DNA of 64,000 bases, taken from JBFWIW01 sp050253535. GTDB taxonomy: Bacteria > Bacillota > Clostridia > Oscillospirales > Oscillospiraceae. Shown one piece after another: positions 7,435 to 15,935 of this stretch (the first letter of the stretch is position 1; every line of letters starts with the position of its first letter). The stretch is taken from the NCBI GenBank assembly GCA_050253535.1, contig JBFWIW010000001.1:1-64000 (forward strand), given 5' to 3'. The notes below the pieces were generated by a model that saw only the letters and a program-made list of their open reading frames with translations, was not told the DNA's origin and made no database searches. Made by a program: the position numbers and the translations under genes.

Positions 7435-9639
7435 GTGAAAATACTGATGGCGACCATGGGGCTTGACATAGGCGGAGCGGAAACGCATATCGTAGAGCTC
7501 GCCCGGGAGCTTCAAAAAGAGGGACACGACATCGTTATAGCGTCAAACGGCGGCAGATTTGTCAAGGAGATCGAGGAGACGGGTATAAGGCACTATACCG
7601 TCCCTATGAACCGCCGGAATATATCCTGTATGGCGAAGTCATATATACTTCTTCGGAAAATAATAAAAACGGAAAAACCGGATGTCGTCCACGCGCACGC
7701 ACGCATACCCGCTTTCATCTGCGGTGTAATTCACCGAACAGAAAAATTTCCTTTCGTCACAACAGCGCACTGGGTGTTCAAAACAGGCGGGGGACTCAAA
7801 TATTTTACCGACTGGGGAGAAAAGACCATCGCCGTATCCGAGGATATAAGCGACTATCTGACAGTTAATTACGGAATACCGAAAAAAAACATATTCGTAA
7901 CCATAAACGGGATAGACACCGACAAGTTTTCACCGGAAGTGCCGGGCGATACGGCCGCCGCGGAGTTCGGGATAGACAGGGGCTTGCCAGTCATATCGCA
8001 CGTGAGCCGTCTGGACGAGTCCAGAGCGCTCGCCGCGCGCCGGCTTATTGAGGGAGCGGAGGAGATCGAAAAGGGAGTCCCCGGCGTCCAGATACTGATA
8101 GCAGGCGGCGGAGACAGATATGACGAACTTTGCACCATGGCGGCAGAGGTTAACGGCCGTCTCGGCAAAAAGTGCGTCATCATGGCGGGACCAAGGACAG
8201 ATATAAATGAAATTATTGCCGTCGGGGACGTTTTTGTCGGCGTGTCCCGCGCCGCACTCGAGGCGATGGCCTGTTCAAAACCCGTGATCGTTGCGGGGAA
8301 CGAGGGTTATCTCGGGCTCTTTACAGAGGACAAGCTGGATGGCGCTATGGAGAGCAATTTCTGCTGCCGTGGCTGTCCGGAGGTGACGAAGGATACCCTC
8401 GCCTTGGACATAGCGGAATGTTTTGCCCTTTCACCTGAAAAAAGGTCCGAACTCGGCGAATACGGAAGACAGGTTATCTTCGACCACTATTCTGTCGCGA
8501 AAATGGCGGCCGACTGTATGAAGGCGTATAAGGCGGCGACACCGAAAAAATACAGCGTCCTGATGAGCGGATATTACGGCTTCGGCAATACCGGCGACGA
8601 GGCGATACTCCAGTCTATAATCGAGAATATCGGGAAGGCGACAGGCAACGTTTCTGTGACCGTTTTGTCAAGCGATCCGAGGTCGACAGCCGAACGATAT
8701 GGCTGCATAGCGGTGCACCGGTTCAGTCCTTTCAAAGTCTACGGGGCGATAAAACACTGCGATGCGCTCATATCTGGCGGCGGCAGTCTTCTCCAGGACA
8801 GAACCTCCACGCGCTCAATCATGTATTATCTGTTCATTATTCAATTAGCGGAAAAAATGGGTAAAAAGGTTATGCTCTATGCAAACGGAATAGGCCCCGT
8901 TGAAAAGAAGGCGAACCGCAGGCGTGTGAAAAAAGCCGTCGAAAGGGCTGACACCGTTACCCTGCGCGACGGGGACTCCATGAAGGAGCTCCGGCGTATG
9001 GGCGTCAGACGTGAGGACATGCACTGTACCATAGACCCCGTGTTTACTCTCGGATATATTGGGGAGGGCGCGGCTCAAAATATACTTGCCGCAAGCGGCG
9101 TTCCGGCGGATAAGCCCTTTACTGCCGTATCGGTCAGAAATTGGAAGGATATTGATGGTTTCTGCGGGAAAGTTGCCGCAGTATGCGACGATATCGTAAG
9201 AAAATATGGCCACAGCATTGTCTTTATAGCTATGCAGACGCCGTCCGATACTGATGTGAGCAGAAGAGTACAGGCCGAGATGAAATCAGAATCATTCATC
9301 ATCGGGGAGAAGCTCACGGCGGTAGAGCTCATGGGCGTAATCGGAAGGGCCGGTTTTGTCCTGTCCATGCGGCTCCACTCACTGATTTTCGCGGCACGGA
9401 TGGGCGTTCCGATGGCCGGCATAGTATATGACCCGAAAATGGAGTACTATCTTAAAATGTTCGGAATGCCGGCGGCGGGAAAAGTTGAAAGCTTCGATGA
9501 CAGAGCGGCATTTACCATCTGCTCCGGTGTCATTGAGAACCGCGGGAAATACACGGAGGTCCTCTTGCAGAAAACAGGAGAGTTTTCGAAACTTGCGGCG
9601 GAAAATGAGAAATATCTCATGAAGATGCTGGAAAATTAA
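7435..9639 (+). CDS. csaB: Fusion: GT4 glycosyltransferase + CsaB-type polysaccharide pyruvyltransferase
   Basis: 734 residues in two catalytic halves. Residues 1 to about 365 form a GT4 glycosyltransferase (GGAETHIVELAREL near the N-terminus, DVVHAHARIPAF, donor-site region VGVSRAALEAMACSKPVIV). Residues from about 374 form a CsaB/WcaK pyruvyltransferase: SGYYGFGNTGDEAILQSI, ISGGGSLLQD, YANGIGPV, LRDGDSMKELRRMGV, SMRLHSLIFAARMGVP. CsaB puts ketal pyruvate on the secondary cell-wall polymer, the ligand that SLH domains of S-layer proteins hold. GTG start with AAGGGG 10 bases upstream. It is last in the operon. In the better known systems CsaB is a separate protein, so the fusion ties sugar addition to pyruvylation. 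Confidence 0.9.
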   Translation: MKILMATMGLDIGGAETHIVELARELQKEGHDIVIASNGGRFVKEIEETGIRHYTVPMNRRNISCMAKSYILLRKIIKTEKPDVVHAHARIPAFICGVIHRTEKFPFVTTAHWVFKTGGGLKYFTDWGEKTIAVSEDISDYLTVNYGIPKKNIFVTINGIDTDKFSPEVPGDTAAAEFGIDRGLPVISHVSRLDESRALAARRLIEGAEEIEKGVPGVQILIAGGGDRYDELCTMAAEVNGRLGKKCVIMAGPRTDINEIIAVGDVFVGVSRAALEAMACSKPVIVAGNEGYLGLFTEDKLDGAMESNFCCRGCPEVTKDTLALDIAECFALSPEKRSELGEYGRQVIFDHYSVAKMAADCMKAYKAATPKKYSVLMSGYYGFGNTGDEAILQSIIENIGKATGNVSVTVLSSDPRSTAERYGCIAVHRFSPFKVYGAIKHCDALISGGGSLLQDRTSTRSIMYYLFIIQLAEKMGKKVMLYANGIGPVEKKANRRRVKKAVERADTVTLRDGDSMKELRRMGVRREDMHCTIDPVFTLGYIGEGAAQNILAASGVPADKPFTAVSVRNWKDIDGFCGKVAAVCDDIVRKYGHSIVFIAMQTPSDTDVSRRVQAEMKSESFIIGEKLTAVELMGVIGRAGFVLSMRLHSLIFAARMGVPMAGIVYDPKMEYYLKMFGMPAAGKVESFDDRAAFTICSGVIENRGKYTEVLLQKTGEFSKLAAENEKYLMKMLEN

Positions 9640-9678
9640 CCGCCGAGATGACCGCTCTTTAGCGGGAGAACAGTATAA

Positions 9679-9799
9679 TACTACTATTTGATTGAGATGA
9701 TAAAGATAAAACGAGTATGTTTTTTGTCCGGCAAGGCAAACGTCGCCGCCGGGCGGAAAACAGGCCGCTTTTTATCATTAGGTTAATTGAATAGTAGTA
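9679..9799 (+). ncRNA. Structured element, possible ncRNA or 3'-UTR structure (or MITE)
   Basis: A 121-base nested inverted repeat in the gap after the GT4-CsaB gene. Outer arms TACTACTATT (9679-9688) and AATAGTAGTA (9790-9799) pair, then ATGATAAA (9697-9704) with TTTATCAT (9771-9778). An inner 14-bp helix, 9719-9732 with 9748-9761, includes three or four G-T pairs, capped by a GGC/GCC mini-stem. An intrinsic terminator follows at once. G-T pairs make RNA more likely than DNA as the selected form; the perfect outer arms would also suit a miniature inverted-repeat element. A TATAAT at 9674-9679 has no matching -35. Confidence 0.45.
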
Positions 9800-9801
9800 G
9801 T

Positions 9802-9829
9802 AATCCCCGTGAAAAATTTCACGGGGATT
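9802..9829 (+). terminator. Intrinsic terminator
   Basis: Perfect 13-bp stem AATCCCCGTGAAA / TTTCACGGGGATT with a 2-nt loop (more likely 4-6 after fraying), followed by TTAAT on the plus strand. Ends the polysaccharide operon and the structured element before it; it could also serve the degV side. Confidence 0.8.
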
Positions 9830-9875
9830 TTAATATGCGTATTGATAAGGATATATGGGAAGCCATATAAAGTAC

Positions 9876-10721
9876 TTATTTTCTGTAAAACAGAATACCG
9901 AGTGTGGAGCCGCCGCAATGGTTTGATATAGTGCAGCCCGCTACGGTTGTGAGCACCTCGTCAAACTTTTGGCAGCCCTTGATTTTTTCTTTTATTGCTT
10001 CTAACAGTTCGTCGGATATCGGGTGGACGAAGGTAATGAATATCCGGCGTGTATCGATGTCGGTGCGGCCCCCCAATCTGTCCTCGACATAGTGCAGAAG
10101 CTCCTTTTCCATACTGCCGCGGTACTTTTTGCCTACGATCATTTTCCCATCCACCACCTCGATGCAGGGACGCAGTTTAAGGAGATTTGCCCCGAGCGCG
10201 GCTATTGAAGAACATCTGCCGCCTTTGTGCAGATATTTAAGCGTATCGATGACAAAACTGGATTCGACCTTTGCTGTGAGTTTATCCAGCGCTGCCTTTA
10301 TATCTGCGGGAGCCATGCCGGCTTCAGCCATATTTGCCGCGTCTATCACCAAATGTCCGATGCCCGTGGAGAGGTTCCGCGAGTCGACAACATAGACGTT
10401 ATGAAGCGGCTGTGCAGCTATGCAGGCGTTCTGATAGCAGCTGGACATATCGCTGGAAATATCGATGTGTATAACGGCGTCGTACTCTTCGAGATATTTA
10501 ACAAAAATGCTCTCATAGTCAATAATATTCACGGCGGCGGTGTTACAAACGCCTTTGCCGCTGTCGACATAAGCAAATATTTCCTGAGGGGTGATCTCAA
10601 TGCCATCCTTATAAGACCTGTCGCCTTTGACTATGTAGAGAGGGATAATACCGACGTTGTACTTTTCTACAAGCTCAGGGCTCAGGTCACAGGTACTGTC
10701 GGCGGTTATTTTTATCTTCAA
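9876..10721 (-). CDS. DegV family fatty-acid-binding protein (FakB-like)
   Basis: 281 residues, the usual DegV/FakB length. Opens with KITADSTCDLSPELVEKY (family TDSxxDL motif) and carries DISSDMSSCYQNA and VVDSRNLSTGIGHLV, which line the fatty-acid pocket in the family. FakB proteins present exogenous fatty acids to the kinase FakA for phosphorylation; no fakA is in the window. Start is TTG at 10721, with GGAAGGGGTG upstream and no ATG nearby. It lies 74 bases downstream of glpK on the same strand and may be co-transcribed, a sensible pairing since both feed glycerolipid synthesis. Confidence 0.88.
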   Translation of the reverse strand: MKIKITADSTCDLSPELVEKYNVGIIPLYIVKGDRSYKDGIEITPQEIFAYVDSGKGVCNTAAVNIIDYESIFVKYLEEYDAVIHIDISSDMSSCYQNACIAAQPLHNVYVVDSRNLSTGIGHLVIDAANMAEAGMAPADIKAALDKLTAKVESSFVIDTLKYLHKGGRCSSIAALGANLLKLRPCIEVVDGKMIVGKKYRGSMEKELLHYVEDRLGGRTDIDTRRIFITFVHPISDELLEAIKEKIKGCQKFDEVLTTVAGCTISNHCGGSTLGILFYRK

Positions 10722-10795
10722 TTGAACACCCCTTCCATTAAAAAAATATTAAAATAATCATAACATAACGATACCCAAAAGGAAAGGGGACAAAA

Positions 10796-12283
10796 TCATT
10801 CCTTTGCCCATGAGAGACTGCGGCTTACCGCTCTGTGCCAGCCCAAGACAGCTTTTTCCCGGTCCTTCTCCGTCATGCGCGGAGTAAATCGTGTGCCGGT
10901 GCCGGCTGTCTTTATTTCGTCCTGATTTTCCCAGAAGCCAACAGCGAGCCCCGCCATCATTGCGGCGCCGAGAGCTGTCATCTCGCTTATCGTAGGACGG
11001 AAAAGTTCCCTGTCCAATATATCCGACTGGAACTGCATCAAAAATCCATCTCTCGCCGCTCCGCCGTCAACACGGAGGGAGGAGAGCTGAAGGCCGGTGT
11101 CCTTTTCCATGGCGGAGATGAGGTCGGCCGTCTGATAGGCTATTGATTCCTCGGCAGCGCGTGTGATATGTTCGCGCTTTGTCCCGCGGGTTATGCCGAC
11201 AATAATGCCGCGTGCGTACATGTCCCAATAGGGCGCGCCGATACCGGTAAATGCCGGAACGAGATAGACCCCGCCGGTGTCGGAGACTTTCTGTGCCATA
11301 TATTCCGCATCGCGGCTGTCAGAGAAAAAGCGCAGCTCGTCCCGCAGCCACTGTATGACTGCGCCGCCGACAAAAATACTGCCCTCCAGCGCGTAATTAA
11401 GCTTTCCGTTAAGGCCGGAGGCAATTGTGGTGAGAAGTCCGTTCTTGCTATCAATTGCTTTTTCGCCGGTGTTCATCAGCATGAAACATCCGGTTCCGTA
11501 GGTATTCTTGGCTTCGCCCTCCTTAAAGCAGCCATGCCCGAAGAGGGCAGCCTGCTGATCTCCGGCGATACCTGCTATCGGTACTTCAGTACCCTGTAGA
11601 TTCATAGAGCCGAAAATGCCGCTGGAGTCCCTGACCACCGGCAGCATGGAGCGGGGAATGGAGAGTTCTTTTAACAGGCGCTCGTCCCACTGGAGGGTAT
11701 GGATGTTATATATCATTGTACGGCTTGCGTTTGTGTAGTCTGTGGCGTGGACTTTTCCCTCGGTGAGCTTCCAGAGGAGCCATGTGTCGACTGTGCCGAA
11801 GAGCAGGTCGCCCGCTTCGGCTTTTTCACGTACGCCATCAACGTTTTCCAGTATCCACTTTATTTTGGTACCGGAAAAATATGCGTCAGGAACTAGGCCG
11901 GTGGCGCTTTTTATATAGCCCGCGAGGCCGTCGTTTTTTACAAGCTCATCGACGATGGCAGAGGTGCGGCGGCATTGCCAGACAATGGCGTTATATACGG
12001 GGGCACCGGTATTTTTGTCCCAAACAACGGTCGTCTCGCGCTGGTTTGTTATACCAATGGCGGCAATATCGGAAGGGCGTGCACCGCTTTTAGCCATAGC
12101 TTCCATCAAAACGCCGTATTGCGAGGAGTATATCTCGATTGCGTTATGTTCCACCCAACCCTCATGCGGGTAAAATTGGGTAAACTCCTTCTGAGCGGAA
12201 GTGACTATATTAAGTTCACGGTCAAAAATTATTGCGCGGGAGCTCGTCGTGCCCTGGTCGAGGGCAAGTATATATTTTTTCAT
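10796..12283 (-). CDS. glpK: Glycerol kinase
   Basis: ATP-dependent phosphorylation of glycerol to sn-glycerol 3-phosphate; FGGY family, 495 residues as expected. The phosphate-binding [10 protein letters not shown] sits at 7-16, followed by [25 protein letters not shown] and, in the second domain, [28 protein letters not shown] and [16 protein letters not shown]. The loop that holds the HPr-phosphorylated histidine in enterococcal and Bacillus enzymes (YHFYG type, before EVPIAG) reads [14 protein letters not shown] here, so that histidine is absent. ATG with AAAGGAG upstream; own promoter. Confidence 0.97.
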   Translation of the reverse strand: MKKYILALDQGTTSSRAIIFDRELNIVTSAQKEFTQFYPHEGWVEHNAIEIYSSQYGVLMEAMAKSGARPSDIAAIGITNQRETTVVWDKNTGAPVYNAIVWQCRRTSAIVDELVKNDGLAGYIKSATGLVPDAYFSGTKIKWILENVDGVREKAEAGDLLFGTVDTWLLWKLTEGKVHATDYTNASRTMIYNIHTLQWDERLLKELSIPRSMLPVVRDSSGIFGSMNLQGTEVPIAGIAGDQQAALFGHGCFKEGEAKNTYGTGCFMLMNTGEKAIDSKNGLLTTIASGLNGKLNYALEGSIFVGGAVIQWLRDELRFFSDSRDAEYMAQKVSDTGGVYLVPAFTGIGAPYWDMYARGIIVGITRGTKREHITRAAEESIAYQTADLISAMEKDTGLQLSSLRVDGGAARDGFLMQFQSDILDRELFRPTISEMTALGAAMMAGLAVGFWENQDEIKTAGTGTRFTPRMTEKDREKAVLGWHRAVSRSLSWAKE

Positions 12284-12343
12284 GCCGGACTCCTTTCTCG
12301 GTCATGTACCATATTACATGTAAAACGCACTATGAATAAGATA

Positions 12344-12372
12344 ATGTTAAACTGATTTCATGGTGGTGTCAA
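12344..12372 (-). promoter_or_regulatory. Sigma-A-type promoter of glpK
   Basis: Minus strand TTGACA (12372-12367), 17-base spacer, TAACAT (12349-12344). The leader then contains an imperfect inverted repeat CATGTACCATATTACATG at 12303-12320, a possible operator. Confidence 0.7.
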
Positions 12373-12393
12373 CTTGCAAAAAAACAAAAAATA

Positions 12394-12416
12394 TCGACGC
12401 CCGTTTGGGCGCCGAC
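12394..12416 (-). terminator. Terminator of rplU-rpmA
   Basis: Stem TCGGCGCCC / GGGCGTCGA with AAAC loop, followed on the minus strand by TATTTTTTGTTTTTTTG. Confidence 0.85.
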
Positions 12417-12431
12417 AATGTGTAGTAAATT

Positions 12432-12695
12432 TTACTGCGCTATTTCCTCATAAACGGAGACGCGCTTTTTGTCCCTGCCAAAGTGCTCGAAAGCAACCTT
12501 GCCGCTCTTCAGAGCGAAGAGAGTATCGTCGGAGCCCTTGCCGACATTTTCGCCGGGATGGATCTTCGTTCCGCGCTGGCGGACGAGGATGTTGCCCGCG
12601 AGGACAAACTGACCGTCGGCTCTCTTGTTGCCGAGGCGTTTGGATTCGCTGTCGCGGCCATTCTTTGTGGAACCCATACCTTTTTTATGTGCCAT
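12432..12695 (-). CDS. rpmA: 50S ribosomal protein L27
   Basis: 87 residues beginning [19 protein letters not shown], the standard L27 core, with the conserved [15 protein letters not shown] following. L27 reaches the peptidyl-transferase centre with its N-terminus. Start at 12695 is set by GGAGGTG 7 bases upstream; a longer frame adds ten residues ([10 protein letters not shown]) that do not look like the Firmicute pre-sequence. Most Firmicutes make L27 with a short extension cut by the protease Prp, whose gene sits between rplU and rpmA. Here the gap is 38 bases and neither the extension nor prp is present. Confidence 0.96.
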   Translation of the reverse strand: MAHKKGMGSTKNGRDSESKRLGNKRADGQFVLAGNILVRQRGTKIHPGENVGKGSDDTLFALKSGKVAFEHFGRDKKRVSVYEEIAQ

Positions 12696-12733
12696 GTGAT
12701 TTACACCTCCAAATCTAAGTGTCAATAACCCGA

Positions 12734-13048
12734 TTAAACGGAAATTTTTTCGATCTGAACCTTTGTATACGGCTGCCTGTGGCCCTGTTTCCTGCGGTAA
12801 TTCTTTTTGGGGCGCATCTTGTAGATGTAGATCTTTTTGGACTTGCCATTTTTCAGAATGGTAGCGGATACATTGGCTCCGGCGACCATAGGGGTGCCAA
12901 AGGTGTTGCCTTCATCTGAAAAGACCGCGAGGACCTTGTCGAAAGTGACGGTATTTTCAGGTTCGACTTCAAGCTTCTCAATAAAAAGCACGTCGCCCTC
13001 TGAAACGCGGTACTGCTTTCCGCCTGTTTCAATGATTGCGTTTGTCAT
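12734..13048 (-). CDS. rplU: 50S ribosomal protein L21
   Basis: 104 residues: [17 protein letters not shown] at the N-terminus and the C-terminal [20 protein letters not shown] typical of L21, which binds 23S rRNA. The ATG at 13048 is chosen because AGAGGTG lies 6 bases upstream; a GTG at 13057 overlaps that ribosome site and would be a misstart. First gene of the rplU-rpmA operon, with a consensus promoter and an 80-90 nt leader. Confidence 0.96.
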   Translation of the reverse strand: MTNAIIETGGKQYRVSEGDVLFIEKLEVEPENTVTFDKVLAVFSDEGNTFGTPMVAGANVSATILKNGKSKKIYIYKMRPKKNYRRKQGHRQPYTKVQIEKISV

Positions 13049-13130
13049 TTCTTTCACCTCTTATTAAAGTAGAGACTCGCTCTCGGGGGCGGAAGACTGA
13101 GCTTCACTTTCATACCCATTCAAAGCGGCG
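13049..13130 (-). promoter_or_regulatory. rplU 5' leader, possible ribosomal-protein leader structure
   Basis: About 80 nt between the predicted start of transcription and the rplU start codon. The stretch CTCT...AGAGG can pair over the Shine-Dalgarno, which would suit feedback by L21. An L21 leader class is known in Firmicutes; I cannot confirm that this sequence matches it. Confidence 0.35.
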
Positions 13131-13136
13131 AGCAAC

Positions 13137-13165
13137 AGTATACCAACTGAGAGCCCTTTTGTCAA
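13137..13165 (-). promoter_or_regulatory. Consensus sigma-A promoter of rplU-rpmA
   Basis: Minus strand TTGACA (13165-13160), 17-base spacer, TATACT (13142-13137). Confidence 0.85.
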
Positions 13166-13261
13166 TAGCGGTTGTGGCGCTTTATTCTACAAAATCAGCA
13201 TATTCGGCTGTATTTGCACAGAATATTGTTCAAACCGGGCTTTTTGGAGGTAACTACAGAA

Positions 13262-14458
13262 TTATTTCGCAGCCATGACGAGCTCGGCTGTATCCATGGC
13301 TATCATTAGCTCCTCGTTTGTCGGGATAACGAAAACTTTGACCTTTGAGTCGTCGGCGGAAATTTCGGCCTCGACGCCTCGGGTGTTATTCTTTTCAGGG
13401 TCTAATTTTACGCCCATATACTCAAGTCCTTCGACAAGGCGGGCGCGCAGCCCCTTGGAATTTTCGCCGACACCTGCGGTGAATACTATCGCGTCAACTC
13501 CGCCCATAGCGGCGGCGTACGCGCCTATGCTCTTTTTGACCTCATAAACAAACTTCTCGACGGCGAGAGCAGCGCGCTCGTTGCCGTTTGCGGCGGCTTC
13601 ACCGAGGTCGCGGAAGTCGGAAGAGACGCCTGAGATGCCCAGAACGCCGGATTTTTTGTTGAGAATATTCAGCATTTCCTTTATATCATATCCGTAGCGC
13701 TCCATGAGGTACTCGAGGATGGTAGCGTCGGTATCACCGCAGCGGGTACCCATGGGGACACCGGCAAGAGGCCCGAGGCCCATTGTGGTATCTGCGCATT
13801 TGCCATCGATGCACGCGGTGAGGGAAGAGCCGTTGCCAAGGTGGCAGCAGATGACTTTTGTGCCCTTTTTACCGCCAAGCATAGCGATGGCACGCGCGGA
13901 GACGTAGCGGTGAGACGTACCGTGGAAGCCGTAACGGCGAACGTCGTCGTTTTCATAGTACTCATAGGGGATGGCATATATGAAAGCCTTAGGCGGCATC
14001 GTCATGTGGAAGGCGGTGTCAAAAACGGCGACCTGCTTGGTCTTCGGCATTATTTTCTGGCAGGCGCGGATGCCCATAAGGTTTGCGGGGTTGTGAAGAG
14101 GGCCGAGAGGTATACACTTTTCGATGGCGGCGATGCAGGCGTCGTCAATTATGCAGGATTCCGTAAAAGCCATACCGCCGTGGAGGACACGGTGACCGAC
14201 AGCGTCAATCTCATTGGTGGAGCTTATAACGCCCTTTTCCGGGTCAACCATTATGCCGAGGACAGACTGGATGGCTTCACTGTGGGTGGGCATGGCGATA
14301 TCGGCTATGACGTCGTCTCTGCCAGGGACCTTGTGGGTCAGACGGCCGTCAATTCCTATACGCTCGCAAAGGCCTTTTGCGAAGACCTCGCCGGAATCAG
14401 AATCCATGAACTGATATTTCAGAGAGGAGCTGCCGGCGTTGATAATAAGGATTTTCAT
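13262..14458 (-). CDS. ackA: Acetate kinase
   Basis: Makes ATP and acetate from acetyl phosphate, the final step of the fermentative phosphotransacetylase pathway; cytosolic homodimer. 398 residues, normal length. Motifs of the ASKHA fold: NAGSSSLKYQ at the N-terminus, GHRVLHGG, VFDTAFHMTMP, CCHLGNGSSL, MGTRCGDTD, and FTAGVGENS near the C-terminus. ATG preceded by GGAAGGAA. No pta is adjacent. It is divergent from tmcAL, whose product also uses acetate; this pairing recurs in Firmicutes. Confidence 0.97.
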   Translation of the reverse strand: MKILIINAGSSSLKYQFMDSDSGEVFAKGLCERIGIDGRLTHKVPGRDDVIADIAMPTHSEAIQSVLGIMVDPEKGVISSTNEIDAVGHRVLHGGMAFTESCIIDDACIAAIEKCIPLGPLHNPANLMGIRACQKIMPKTKQVAVFDTAFHMTMPPKAFIYAIPYEYYENDDVRRYGFHGTSHRYVSARAIAMLGGKKGTKVICCHLGNGSSLTACIDGKCADTTMGLGPLAGVPMGTRCGDTDATILEYLMERYGYDIKEMLNILNKKSGVLGISGVSSDFRDLGEAAANGNERAALAVEKFVYEVKKSIGAYAAAMGGVDAIVFTAGVGENSKGLRARLVEGLEYMGVKLDPEKNNTRGVEAEISADDSKVKVFVIPTNEELMIAMDTAELVMAAK

Positions 14459-14636
14459 TATTTAAATTCCTTCCTTGATAAAATTAACCAAACGGGCTAA
14501 AATACAAACACTGGTATTTTAATACGTTTTGCAGAATTACTCAACACCTTTTTTTGTTTTTTGCAAGAAAAAATGTCATTTTATTTGGATTTTAGATCAT
14601 TGTTTTAAATATCGTCTTTATAAATGGAGGAAATAC

Positions 14637-15833
14637 GTGATAATTGCCGGGATTATCTGCGAATACAACCCGCTTCACAACGGGCACGCGCGCCATATTG
14701 CCGAGACGCGCGACATGACGGGAGCGAATGCCGTTATCTGCGTCATGAGCGGTAACTTTGTTCAGCGCGGCGATTTTGCCATGTTCGGCAAGCATCCTCG
14801 CGCGGCGGCGGCGGTACGCGCGGGCGCCGACCTTGTCATCGAGCTTCCGTCTCCGTGGGCACTCGCCTCGGCGGAGAGGTTCGCTTACGGGGGAGTCTCT
14901 CTGCTTGATTCCATGGGGGTCTGCGATTACCTTTCATTCGGGAGCGAATGCGGGGATACGGAAAAATTAAAGCGCGCGGCAGAGCTGATACTCACCGAAA
15001 AAGCCGGAGAGCTTATTAAGGAATCGCTTCAGACGGGCATATCATATGCGGCTGCCCGTGAGGCGGCGGTCAGAAAACTTGATCCAGGCAGCGCCGTACT
15101 ATTAAGGAGCCCAAACGATATTCTCGCGGTGGAATATTTGAAGGCACTCACCGTTTTGGAAACGGCGATTGAACCCGTTACCGTCACGCGCAAAGGCGCA
15201 GGTCATGACTCGGTGAAGGTAAAGGAAGACACTGTTTCGGCATCATTTCTGCGCGGCATGTTAGCAGACGGTGAAGATCCGGCCCCGTATATGCCGAGGG
15301 AGGCCGCTAAGATATTCAACGGGGAAGTGCGTTCCGGAAAAGCGCCGGTACTTGCGTCTTACTCGGAAGCGGCAATTCTGGCGCGGCTCCGCACGATGAA
15401 TGAGGCGGAATTCGCCGCTCTGCCGGACTCGTCAGAGGGCCTGTACAGGCGGTTTATGCGCTATGCGAAAGCGGAACCGACAGTCCGCGGCGTAATAGTG
15501 GGGACTAAGACCCGCCGCTATGCCGAATCACGCCTTCGCCGCATGTTGATGTGCGCCTATTTGGGTATAACGGCGGAGGATTCTATCGGTACGCCGCCAT
15601 ATGCAAGAGTGCTGGCATTCAATAAGGCGGGGCAGGAGATTTTGCGCGAGGCATCCAAAGTCTCCCGCGTGCCGATTATAACAAAACCCGCGTCTGTGCG
15701 GGATTTGGGCGGGAGGGCGTCTGAAATATTCGAAAAAGAGGCCCGTGCCACGGATCTTTACGCGCTCTCATACCCCGGGGCGGCAAACCGCGTTGGTGGG
15801 TTGGATTGGACGACGAGCCCGATGCTGCTGTGA
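14637..15833 (+). CDS. tmcAL: tRNA(Met) cytidine acetate ligase (YlbM family)
   Basis: Activates acetate with ATP and transfers it to C34 of elongator tRNA-Met, forming ac4C. 398 residues. The nucleotidyltransferase start GIICEYNPLHNGHARHI has the HxGH-type motif; SGNFVQRGDFA and LRSPNDILAVEYLKAL follow as expected. The GTG at 14637 is the start: TGGAGG lies 6 bases upstream and the catalytic motif begins at once. The frame is open for 36 further codons upstream, but these have no conserved features. Transcribed away from ackA. Confidence 0.92.
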   Translation: MIIAGIICEYNPLHNGHARHIAETRDMTGANAVICVMSGNFVQRGDFAMFGKHPRAAAAVRAGADLVIELPSPWALASAERFAYGGVSLLDSMGVCDYLSFGSECGDTEKLKRAAELILTEKAGELIKESLQTGISYAAAREAAVRKLDPGSAVLLRSPNDILAVEYLKALTVLETAIEPVTVTRKGAGHDSVKVKEDTVSASFLRGMLADGEDPAPYMPREAAKIFNGEVRSGKAPVLASYSEAAILARLRTMNEAEFAALPDSSEGLYRRFMRYAKAEPTVRGVIVGTKTRRYAESRLRRMLMCAYLGITAEDSIGTPPYARVLAFNKAGQEILREASKVSRVPIITKPASVRDLGGRASEIFEKEARATDLYALSYPGAANRVGGLDWTTSPMLL

Positions 15834-15906
15834 TATTCTTGTTCCGTATTTTGAGTTTTATGCTTTATAATAAAGCCGCTGCCAAATCTGAAATCAGCGA
15901 TAAATA

Positions 15907-15935
15907 GAAACCGCGCGGCATTGCCGCGCGGTTTC
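15907..15935. terminator. Bidirectional terminator, tmcAL / alkD
   Basis: Hairpin GAAACCGCGCGGCA / TTGCCGCGCGGTTTC, adjacent to the alkD stop; T-rich on both sides. It lies 73 bases past the tmcAL stop. Confidence 0.75.

Noticed and set aside
9674..9679. TATAAT as the promoter of the structured element after the CsaB gene
   Set aside because: No -35 lies 16-18 bases upstream and no extended -10 is present. The box overlaps the outer arm of the hairpin and may be chance.
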